64,000 nucleotides of DNA, from contig JACKHZ010000008.1 in assembly GCA_020638735.1 (NCBI GenBank), forward strand, positions 248,001 through 312,000, read 5' to 3'. Below, piece by piece: positions 46,888 through 53,977 of the stretch; the stretch's first letter is position 1; each line of letters starts with the position of its first letter. The DNA comes from Planctomycetota bacterium. GTDB taxonomy: Bacteria; Planctomycetota; UBA1135; UBA2386. The position numbers and the translations under genes were made by a program. The notes under the pieces are model-generated. The model worked only from the letters and a program-made list of their open reading frames with translations, was not told where the DNA came from and made no database searches.

Positions 46888-47946
46888 CTAGAGGCCGCAC
46901 AACCGCGCGGCGGCCGCCACCGCCTCGCTGGCGGAGTTGGCGACGGCGTCGGCGCCGATCACCCGGTGCAGGTCGTCGACGACCTGGAACGGCCCGCCGC
47001 CCACCAGCAGCGGCGGACAGCCGGCGCCGAGCAGTTCGCGCAACAGCGCGATCGTCGCCCGGGCCGCGCCCAGGTTGAGCAGCTGCGTCGCGCCGATCGC
47101 GATCAGGTCGACGGCGCGATCGGCGAAGAACCACTCCAGATCGGCGGCCGGCATGTCGGCGCCGAGGTGCCACACGCGAAAGCCGCGGCGTTCGAAGCGG
47201 TCGGCGACCAGCCGCACGCCGAGGCCGTGCAGGTCGCCGCCGACCGTGAACGCGAGCACGGCCCGACCGGTGGCCGGCGCGCGCTCGGCGCCGCTCGCCA
47301 GCCGATCGAGACAGCGCTCGACCACCCGCGAGGCGAAGTGTTCGTCGGCGATCGGGATCTCGGCCATCAGCCACATGCGACCGACCTCGCGCTGCACCGT
47401 CGACAGCAGATGATTTTCGACGTCGTCGACGCTGGCGCCCGCCTGCCGCGCGGCGCTCACGATCGCGAACGCGTCGTCGCGCCGGTTCTCGAGCACGGCC
47501 AGCAGGAAGCGACGGGCGTCATCGCGCAGCGGCCCGTGGCCTTCGAGGTGACTCGGCAACTCGCCCGGCGCGTCGAGCGCGCGCTGCCGCGCGACCGCCA
47601 GCTGCGCGAGCGCCGGCGCCGCGATGTCGTCGCGCAGCTGCTCCCGCAACACCTCGCCGAGCACGTCGAGGTTGTGCAGCAGGTAGTCGAGCGGCACCTG
47701 GCGGTGCAGCAGCGCGACCTTGTACCAGGCGACCTGGTGGGCGAAGAGCGCGTCGCGCTCGACGTCGAGCGCTTCGGCGAGCATGCGCACGCGCACCGCG
47801 GTGTCGTCGAGCGGCGCGGCGAACGACCCGGGCATCGCCGCCAGCAGCTGCGGCTCGCGCAGCGCCATGCGCTCGACGACCGCCGCGGCGAGCGAGCGGG
47901 CGGCGGGGCGCAGGAAGGCGGCGGCGAGACGCGACGGGGACGACAT
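46888..47946 (-). CDS. Cobalamin-binding regulator-like protein
   Basis: 352 residues. The C-terminal half has the B12-binding signature G-G-D-L-H240-G-L-G, then R-V-W-H-L-G-A-D-M-P and L-L-V-G-G-G-P-F, so base-off cobalamin would be coordinated by H240. A helical B12-binding-associated region (about 170-215) precedes it, as in CarH-type photosensors and corrinoid proteins. The N-terminal about 160 residues are helical but lack the MerR helix-turn-helix, so DNA binding is not evident; a signalling role is inferred. The stop is 4 nt from the convergent metalloprotease stop. Confidence 0.82.
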   Translation of the reverse strand: MSSPSRLAAAFLRPAARSLAAAVVERMALREPQLLAAMPGSFAAPLDDTAVRVRMLAEALDVERDALFAHQVAWYKVALLHRQVPLDYLLHNLDVLGEVLREQLRDDIAAPALAQLAVARQRALDAPGELPSHLEGHGPLRDDARRFLLAVLENRRDDAFAIVSAARQAGASVDDVENHLLSTVQREVGRMWLMAEIPIADEHFASRVVERCLDRLASGAERAPATGRAVLAFTVGGDLHGLGVRLVADRFERRGFRVWHLGADMPAADLEWFFADRAVDLIAIGATQLLNLGAARATIALLRELLGAGCPPLLVGGGPFQVVDDLHRVIGADAVANSASEAVAAAARLCGL

Positions 47947-48074
47947 GCGGGATGTTGGAGCAGGAATCGGGCAACTCGACAAGCGCGAGCTGCATCCGCG
48001 ACGGCGCGGACTTCGAAGACGGCGCCGTTCGGGATGCGACCGCGCTCCCAAGGCCCCAACCCCACCGAATCGCC

Positions 48075-48980
48075 ATGAAGCAACTGCTCACTCCGCTGCT
48101 CGGCTGCGCGCTCGCGCTGCCGATGCTCGCCCAGCACACCACCGACGCCGCCCACAAGGGTGAGCCGAAGGACATCGTCGCCACCGCCGCCGCGGCCGGC
48201 TCGTTCCAGACCCTGCTGGCCGCCGCGAAGGCCGCTGGCCTGGTCGAGACGCTGCAGGGCAAGGGCCCGTTGACCGTGTTCGCGCCGACCGACGAGGCCT
48301 TCGCCAAGCTGGGCAAGGACACGATCGCCGGCCTGCTGAAGCCCGAGAACAAGACCAAGCTGGTCTCGATCCTGACCTACCACGTGGTCGCCGGTGAGCT
48401 GCCCGCGGCCAAGGTCGTCAAGGCCAAGAGCCTCGACACGGTGCAGGGCAGCCCGCTGGCGGTGGTCGTCGGCGACGCCGGCGTCAAGATCGGCGACGCG
48501 ACCGTCACCGCGACCGACGTGCACGCCAGCAACGGCGTGATCCACGTCATCGACAGCGTGCTGCTGCCGCCGGCGAACCTCGTCGCGACCGCCGCCAAGG
48601 CCGGCAAGTTCAAGACCCTGCTCAAGGCGGCGACCGCGGCCGGTCTCGCCGAGACGCTCGCCGAGGGCGGTCCGTTCACCGTGTTCGCGCCGACCGACGA
48701 GGCGTTCGCCGAGCTCGACCAGGACACGCTGGCGTCGCTGCTGAAGCCGGAGAACAAGGAGAAGCTGGCCGCGATCCTGAAGCTGCACGTCGTCGCCGGG
48801 CGGATGCCCGCGGCCGACGTGGTGAAGATGAAGAACATGAAGTCGCTGCTCGGCCAGGAAGTGGCCGTGCACGTCGAGGACGGCAAGGTCACGGTCGGCG
48901 GCGCCAACGTGATCGCCACCGATGTGTTCGCCGGCAACGGCGTCGTGCACGTGATCGATCGCGTGCTGCTGCCCAAGTGA
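48075..48980 (+). CDS. Secreted protein with two fasciclin (FAS1) domains
   Basis: 301 residues with a signal peptide. Two FAS1 domains (about 34-165 and 170-301) each show L-T/F-T-V-F-A-P-T-D-E-A-F-A, L-L-K-P-E-N-K, Y/L-H-V-V-A-G and the H2-like N-G-V-I/V-H-V-I-D-S/R-V-L-L-P. FAS1 domains mediate surface adhesion. The gene precedes an ECF sigma / RskA-type anti-sigma pair, like the MPT70/MPT83 FAS1 proteins that M. tuberculosis SigK controls, so regulation by the adjacent sigma factor is plausible. Confidence 0.93.
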   Translation: MKQLLTPLLGCALALPMLAQHTTDAAHKGEPKDIVATAAAAGSFQTLLAAAKAAGLVETLQGKGPLTVFAPTDEAFAKLGKDTIAGLLKPENKTKLVSILTYHVVAGELPAAKVVKAKSLDTVQGSPLAVVVGDAGVKIGDATVTATDVHASNGVIHVIDSVLLPPANLVATAAKAGKFKTLLKAATAAGLAETLAEGGPFTVFAPTDEAFAELDQDTLASLLKPENKEKLAAILKLHVVAGRMPAADVVKMKNMKSLLGQEVAVHVEDGKVTVGGANVIATDVFAGNGVVHVIDRVLLPK

Positions 48981-48987
48981 CAAGATG

Positions 48988-49039
48988 GCCAGACCGGGCA
49001 CAATCGCCGAACCAACGGGCATCGAACGCCCGGTCTGGC
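48988..49039 (+). promoter_or_regulatory. 12-bp perfect inverted repeat upstream of ECF sigma gene
   Basis: GCCAGACCGGGC (48988-48999) and its reverse complement (49028-49039) flank a 28-nt spacer; a second short hairpin (GTCCGG 49046-49051 / CCGGAC 49060-49065) sits just before the sigma-factor ATG. Either a terminator for the fasciclin gene or a leader or operator for the sigma operon. Confidence 0.55.
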
Positions 49040-49068
49040 TACAAGGTCCGGCCCTCCGACCGGACGGC

Positions 49069-49620
49069 ATGAGCACCACCCTGCTGCCACGCATCGCCGC
49101 CGGCGACCAACAGGCCGTCGGCGAGTTCCTGAACCGCCACACGGCCCTCGTGTGGGGGCAGGTGCGGCGCTGCATCCGCGACGCGCAGGAGGCCGAGGAT
49201 GCCGTGCAGGACATCTTCCTCGAGATCTGGCGCTGCGCCGACCGCTTCGACGAGTCGCTCGGCAGCGAGGGCGCGTTCGTCGCGACGATCACGCGCCGCC
49301 GACTCGTCGACCGCATGCGGCGGCTCGCCGCGCGCCCGACGCGCGCCGACGGCGACCTCGTCGAGCAGCTCGCCGCCCGCGAGCAGCCGGACCAGAGCCA
49401 GCTGCGCGACGAGGTCGAGCGCGCGCGCTCGGCGATGCAGGACCTGCGCCCCGAGCAGCGCGAAGTGCTCGAGCTGGCGCTCGGCCACGGGCGCACGCAC
49501 CAGGAGATCGCCGACAAGGTCGGCATCCCCCTCGGCACCGTGAAGAGCCACGCCCGCCGCGGCCTGATGCGGTTGCGGCAGCTGCTCGGTGTCGACAGCG
49601 ACGCCGGAGGTGCATCGTGA
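49069..49620 (+). CDS. ECF-type RNA polymerase sigma factor
   Basis: 183 residues. Region 2 contains E-D-A-V-Q-D-I-F-L-E-I-W; region 4 contains L-R-P-E-Q-R-E-V-L-E-L-A-L-G-H-G-R-T-H-Q-E-I-A and G-T-V-K-S-H-A-R-R-G-L, the helix-turn-helix that reads the -35. The start M-S-T-T-L-L-P is preferred to an upstream ATG at 48985 that would put coding sequence through a perfect inverted repeat. The GTG of the anti-sigma gene overlaps its stop. Confidence 0.93.
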   Translation: MSTTLLPRIAAGDQQAVGEFLNRHTALVWGQVRRCIRDAQEAEDAVQDIFLEIWRCADRFDESLGSEGAFVATITRRRLVDRMRRLAARPTRADGDLVEQLAAREQPDQSQLRDEVERARSAMQDLRPEQREVLELALGHGRTHQEIADKVGIPLGTVKSHARRGLMRLRQLLGVDSDAGGAS

Positions 49621-50399
49621 ACGATCTCACCCGCAAGGAGCAGCTCTACGCCGACGCCGCGCTCGGTTGGCTCAGCCACGAAGACGAGATCGCGTTCGCC
49701 GCGCTGCAGCGCGACCCGCAGGGTTGGGTCGAGTTGGCCGCCTGGGAGCAGGCGGCGGCGACACCGGTGCTGGCGCTGACCGACGTCGACGAAGAGCCGC
49801 CGCCGGCGGAGCTGCACGCGTTGGTCGGGCGCCTGCAGGCCGCCGCCGAACGACACTTCGCCACCGAACGCCCGCAGCCACGCCCGACCCCGCAGCCACG
49901 CCCGGCCCCGCAGCCGCAGGCCCCGATCGTGCCGTGGCACCGGCGGGCGCTGCCGTGGCTGCTCGCCGCCGCCTGCGCGGCGCTGGCGTTGCGCCCATGG
50001 CGCACCGAGCCAGCGCCGGCGAACGAACGCGAGCAGCTGCTGCGCTCCGGCCAGGCGACGCTGTGCGCGTGGCGACCGGGCCCGAGCCCGATGCGCGGCG
50101 ACGTGCACGGCGACGTGCTCTGGGACGCGGACCGCCAGCAGGGCTACCTGCGGCTTGCCGGGCTGCCGCCGCTCGACCCCGACCACCGCTACCAGCTGTG
50201 GATCGTCGACAAGCGCCGCGAAGGCCCGCCGGTCGACGGCGGCGTGCTGGCGCCGTTCGCCCGCGACGGCGAGGTGGTGATCCCGGTCACGCCGCGCCTG
50301 CCGGTGCGCGAGGCGGCAGCGTTCGTGCTGACCGTCGAGGACAAGGCCGGCGTGGTCGTGTCGGCGCAACAGCACGTGGTCGCGATCGCGACGCCGTGA
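49617..50399 (+). CDS. RskA-like anti-sigma factor
   Basis: 260 residues from a GTG overlapping the sigma stop (GTGA). An N-terminal zinc-less anti-sigma-like helical domain (Y-A-D-A-A-L-G-W-L-S-H-E-D-E) is followed by a Pro/Arg/Gln-rich linker (about 82-105), one membrane helix (about 110-128) and an extracytoplasmic RskA domain with Y-L-R-L-A-G-L-P-P-L-D-P-D-H-R-Y-Q-L-W-I-V. It should hold the ECF factor at the membrane until an envelope signal triggers proteolysis. Confidence 0.88.
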   Translation: MNDLTRKEQLYADAALGWLSHEDEIAFAALQRDPQGWVELAAWEQAAATPVLALTDVDEEPPPAELHALVGRLQAAAERHFATERPQPRPTPQPRPAPQPQAPIVPWHRRALPWLLAAACAALALRPWRTEPAPANEREQLLRSGQATLCAWRPGPSPMRGDVHGDVLWDADRQQGYLRLAGLPPLDPDHRYQLWIVDKRREGPPVDGGVLAPFARDGEVVIPVTPRLPVREAAAFVLTVEDKAGVVVSAQQHVVAIATP

Positions 50400-50466
50400 T
50401 GCCGGCGCGGAGCGCACGCCGTGCGATCGCTGCATCCGGCCGGCGCGGCGCCGCGAACACCGCCGC

Positions 50467-51315
50467 ATGCTGCACAAGCTCATCCTCGGCGTGGCCCTCA
50501 CCCTCCCGCTCACCGCGCAGCAACGCCTGCTGACGGTCGCCGACCTGCCGGCGCGCGCGACCGCGGCGGCCCTGCTCGAGTTCGGCATCGCCGGTGAGCG
50601 CGAGCTCGCCGGCGAGCACGGCGAGCAGCGGCTGCGCGACGCCGTGGCCACCGCCCGCCGCGCGCTGCCCGAGGGCTCGACGGCGTGGCTGCAGGCCGAC
50701 GAGCTGGTGCGCCAGGCCCCGCCCCGCACAGCGCTGCGCCGCGCCGCGCAGGCGCTGCTGGAGGACCTGACCTTCCGACCGGTCGCCGAGGCGGAGCTGC
50801 CCGAGGGCATGCCCGGCTTCCTCGCCCTCGACGAGCTCGAGCTGCGCCGCTACCCCGCCTACCGCATGGTGCGCACCGACGGCCGCCGCGGCTCGATGGG
50901 CGCGTTCTGGCCGCTGTTCCGCCACATCCAGTCGCACGACATCGCCATGACCACGCCGGTGCAGGTCGACTACCAGCAGGACGGGGAACGCCGCCGCATG
51001 GCGACGATGGCGTTCCTCTACGGCTCGCCCGAGCTCGGCGAGACCGGCGTCGACGGCAACGTCGAAGTCGTCGACGTCGAGCCGATGACGGTGCTGACGA
51101 TCGGTTCGACCGGCTACGACTCCGCGAGCCGCCTCGACGAGCTGCAGCAGCGCATCGACGCGTGGCTGGCTGCGCACCCCGAATGGGAGCGCTGCGGCGA
51201 CCCGCGCTCGATGGGCTACAACAGCCCGTCGGTCAGCCGCGACCGCCGCTACTTCGAGCTGCAGCAGCCGGTGCGCCAGAAGCCGCACGCGCGCCGGCTC
51301 GGCGACTCGATCTGA
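50467..51315 (+). CDS. Secreted SOUL-family (haem-binding-like) protein
   Basis: 282 residues with a signal peptide. A helical N-terminal part (about 20-115) precedes a SOUL domain with E-L-R-R-Y-P-A-Y-R and I-A-M-T-T-P-V-Q-V, the diagnostic segment of the family. SOUL proteins are proposed to bind haem or other tetrapyrroles; no clear axial His is evident. It lies 67 nt after the anti-sigma gene and may be part of the same regulon. Confidence 0.85.
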   Translation: MLHKLILGVALTLPLTAQQRLLTVADLPARATAAALLEFGIAGERELAGEHGEQRLRDAVATARRALPEGSTAWLQADELVRQAPPRTALRRAAQALLEDLTFRPVAEAELPEGMPGFLALDELELRRYPAYRMVRTDGRRGSMGAFWPLFRHIQSHDIAMTTPVQVDYQQDGERRRMATMAFLYGSPELGETGVDGNVEVVDVEPMTVLTIGSTGYDSASRLDELQQRIDAWLAAHPEWERCGDPRSMGYNSPSVSRDRRYFELQQPVRQKPHARRLGDSI

Positions 51316-51331
51316 CCAGCGACCGGCGCGA

Positions 51332-52534
51332 CTACAGGAACCAGTCGCGCTGTTCGACGCCGCCCGATTCCTCGGGCAGCTCGGCGCTCGCCGCGACCAG
51401 CTCTTCCAGCCACCAGTTGGTGCTGTTGTAGAGGCAGGTGACCTGGCCGCACTCGTGGCTCGCGTCGAACGCGCCGAGCAGCCGAGTCGTCTCGTGCTGC
51501 CCGGCGGCCGGCACCGCCCACAGTCCCTCGCCGCCGAGCCTCGCCTTGTGCACGCCGCGGTGCGCCGGGCAGTTGAACGTGCCGAGCGGCGTCACCACCT
51601 GCCGCAGCATCTGCATGTGGCAGACCTTGGGCTGGTGCGTGTAGTCGCGCCACGTGCCGCTCGACAGCACCCGCAGGTTGGTGCTCGCCAGCACGCGGAA
51701 GCCCGGTCGCACGACGGCGCGCGCCTCCTCGAGGTTCTTCTGGATGCGGGCGATCACCGCCTGCAGCTCGGCCTCGGTCTTGGCCGGGTCCATGACCTCG
51801 GCACCGTCCTCCTGGCGCTCGAGGAAGGGCTTGAACGAGATGTAGTCGAACTGCGCGTCGGACGCGCGCTTGCTCGCCATCACCATCTCGCCGATGTTCT
51901 CGACCACCTTGACGTCGCCGCGGCTGCCGCCCTGCCACGTGATGACGAACGAGAAGCCGAGCTGCAGCGCCGGGTTGGCCGCCTTGATCTTGGGGATCCA
52001 GCCGCAGATCTCGTCGAGCGTCAGCGTCTTCTTCGACGGGTGGTGCATGCGCACGAAGGTGTCGTTCGTGCCGGAGTCGAGCGACAGCCGCACCCAGTCG
52101 CCGTCGGTGAAGTACTGCGCCGCCTGCAGGATGCGGTCGCCGCGCGAGCCGTTGGTGACCACCGAGACGGCGAGGCCCAGCCCCTTCAGGAAGGCGACGA
52201 ACTCGACGAAGCCCGGATACAGCGTCGGCTCGCCGCCGCCGATCAGGATCACGCTGCGCAGCCCGCGCTCCGCCATGCGCTCGATCGACAGCCGCAGCGT
52301 CGCGTCGTCGTGCTTCTGCTTGCTGTTGAGGATGTCCCAGTCGATGCAGTGGTCGCAGGCGTAGTTGCACGCCGTCGTCAGGTCGAGGTTGATCGACAGC
52401 GGGGCCAGGTCGGGCATCGGCGGGGCCTCGCGCCCCTCGGCCTCGGCCTTGCGCAGCGCGCGCTGCCAGCGCACGTAGTCGACGACCCTGGGCCACAGGC
52501 TCGGCTGCTGCAGCTTGGCGGCGAAGTCGTGCAC
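51332..52534 (-). CDS. Radical SAM protein with C-terminal cysteine-rich (SPASM-like) region
   Basis: About 400 residues. The radical SAM cluster motif A-C-N-Y-A-C-D-H-C (C-x3-C-x2-C) lies near residue 57, with G-G-G-E-P-T-L-Y-P after it. C-terminal cysteines (V-C-H, F-N-C-P-A-H, H-E-C-G-Q-V-T-C) suggest an auxiliary Fe-S cluster as in SPASM enzymes. Reaction unknown; peptide or sugar modification are the common roles. The open frame extends to 52885 through the neighbouring oxidoreductase, but that extension is Arg/Ser-rich shadow sequence, so the GTG at 52534 is preferred. It lies 40 nt after the Gfo/Idh gene on the same strand. Confidence 0.82.
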   Translation of the reverse strand: MHDFAAKLQQPSLWPRVVDYVRWQRALRKAEAEGREAPPMPDLAPLSINLDLTTACNYACDHCIDWDILNSKQKHDDATLRLSIERMAERGLRSVILIGGGEPTLYPGFVEFVAFLKGLGLAVSVVTNGSRGDRILQAAQYFTDGDWVRLSLDSGTNDTFVRMHHPSKKTLTLDEICGWIPKIKAANPALQLGFSFVITWQGGSRGDVKVVENIGEMVMASKRASDAQFDYISFKPFLERQEDGAEVMDPAKTEAELQAVIARIQKNLEEARAVVRPGFRVLASTNLRVLSSGTWRDYTHQPKVCHMQMLRQVVTPLGTFNCPAHRGVHKARLGGEGLWAVPAAGQHETTRLLGAFDASHECGQVTCLYNSTNWWLEELVAASAELPEESGGVEQRDWFL

Positions 52535-52574
52535 GCGCTCGACCGCGGCCTTGGCGGCCGTCGCGGGCTGGCCG

Positions 52575-53570
52575 TCAGCGGGCGTCGAGCACGGCTGCGA
52601 AGAGCCGGAGGCGGAGGGCGATGGCGTCGGCTTGGGCTCGGGTTGCGTCAAGGTCTTGGGCTCGGCTGGGGTCGGCTTCGGCGGCGAGGTCCGCGGCGAA
52701 ACGATACACGAGCAGGTCGAGCGGATCCCGCACCTTCGCCGCGCGTCCGTCCGCGGCGCGGAAGGCGATCGCGTACGCGGGCCCGATCTCGCGGTCGAGC
52801 CGCCGCCCGTCGAGCGCGAACCAGGCCGGGCGCGGCGGCGACGGGCAGCGCGCCAGGTGCAGCACGACGTCGATCGGCTCCGCACCGCCGACGATGCGGA
52901 AACGCACGTCGTTGCGTTCGGCGTGCGCGCCGCGGTCGCTGTGCCGCACCTGCTCGACGCGCGCCTCCGGTGGCAACGGCGCCAGCGCCTGCACCAGGCT
53001 CAGCACGTGCGACAGCGAATCCTCGACCATGCCGGGACCGGTACCCGACGGCGACAGTCCCATCGCCACCTCGCGCGGCGGCGACGGCCGGGCGCCGAAC
53101 AGTTCGTCCCAGGCGGCCAGCGCGAACGGCCACTGGCAGTTCTCGGCCAGCAGCAGCCCGCGGCTGCGGAACGCGGCGACACGGGCCAGCCCCGCGTCGA
53201 GCGCGGCCGGGCCGACCAGCGGCTTCTCGCACAGGCACGGCACGCCGGCGGCCAGCGCGGCGTCGAGGCCGTCGAGGTGGCCGGGCACGGGACAGGCGAC
53301 GACCAGCGCGTCGACCCGGGTGGCCAGCTCTTGCGCATCGGCGCAGACCTCGACCGGGTGCCGCAGTCGTTCCGCGATCGCCACACCCGCCGCCGCCGTG
53401 CGCCCCGGGTCGCGGCCGCTGATCGCGGTGACGCGGCAGCCGTGCCGCTCGAACCAGTCGGCGAGGTAGGGCCCGAGCCCCTGCCGGGTGCGGCCGGCGC
53501 CGACGATGCCGATGCGGCGCGCCTCGCCGGGACCGGCACGCGGGGCTTCGGGGGAACGGGGCGCGGGCAC
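52575..53570 (-). CDS. Gfo/Idh/MocA-family oxidoreductase
   Basis: 331 residues. The Rossmann motif G-I-V-G-A-G-R-T-R-Q-G-L-G, then V-D-A-L-V-V-A-C-P-V-P-G-H and the family hallmark C-E-K-P-L place it among NAD(P)-dependent sugar or pseudosugar dehydrogenases. The C-terminal half is the expected alpha/beta substrate-binding domain. The GTG start is preceded by TAGGCT eight bases upstream. It is immediately followed by the radical SAM gene, so the two may act in one pathway. Confidence 0.85.
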   Translation of the reverse strand: MPAPRSPEAPRAGPGEARRIGIVGAGRTRQGLGPYLADWFERHGCRVTAISGRDPGRTAAAGVAIAERLRHPVEVCADAQELATRVDALVVACPVPGHLDGLDAALAAGVPCLCEKPLVGPAALDAGLARVAAFRSRGLLLAENCQWPFALAAWDELFGARPSPPREVAMGLSPSGTGPGMVEDSLSHVLSLVQALAPLPPEARVEQVRHSDRGAHAERNDVRFRIVGGAEPIDVVLHLARCPSPPRPAWFALDGRRLDREIGPAYAIAFRAADGRAAKVRDPLDLLVYRFAADLAAEADPSRAQDLDATRAQADAIALRLRLFAAVLDAR

Positions 53571-53977
53571 GCGCCGTCAGCCTACCGCCGCCAGAATCCC
53601 GGATCCCGACGAAAGGTCGGAAGGGGGCCGGGCAAGACCCGGTGCGCCCCGCTTGTCGACCCCGGCCTCGCAGTTGCTGGGCAGGCCAGCAGCGGCCGCT
53701 CCCAGCCGATACGATCCACCGCGTTCTTTCCCCCTCGCTCGTCCCGTCGCGGCCGCGTCCCCTCGATGCCATCGCCGCCACCATCCCCCAGACCCGCAAC
53801 CGAATCCCCGTCGCCTGCCTGCCCCGCGGGCGTCGACGGAAACTTCGGGACCGAGAGGGAACCATGGCCGTCCGGCACCCGCCGGGCGGCCATTGCTTTT
53901 GCCGCGAGACCGTCTCTTCACCGTCCCACGCGAAGTCCTGGCTGGGCACCGGGCGGCGACTGCGCGACGCTGCCCGC
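53571..53977. other. 407-nt divergent intergenic region
   Basis: Separates the oxidoreductase (minus) from the metallophosphatase (plus). Apart from a TAGGCT -10-like hexamer for the oxidoreductase (53584-53579, minus strand) I see no ORF with a protein-like product, RNA gene or strong repeat here. Confidence 0.6.

Noticed and set aside
47457..50810. 1117-codon minus-strand open frame spanning the B12, fasciclin, sigma and anti-sigma genes
   Set aside because: It crosses intergenic regions and covers well-supported genes on the other strand and in other frames; its composition is not protein-like.
52535..52885. Upstream extension of the radical SAM frame by about 117 codons
   Set aside because: It overlaps the Gfo/Idh gene in another frame and encodes Arg/Ser-rich shadow sequence; the motif-bearing part begins after 52534.
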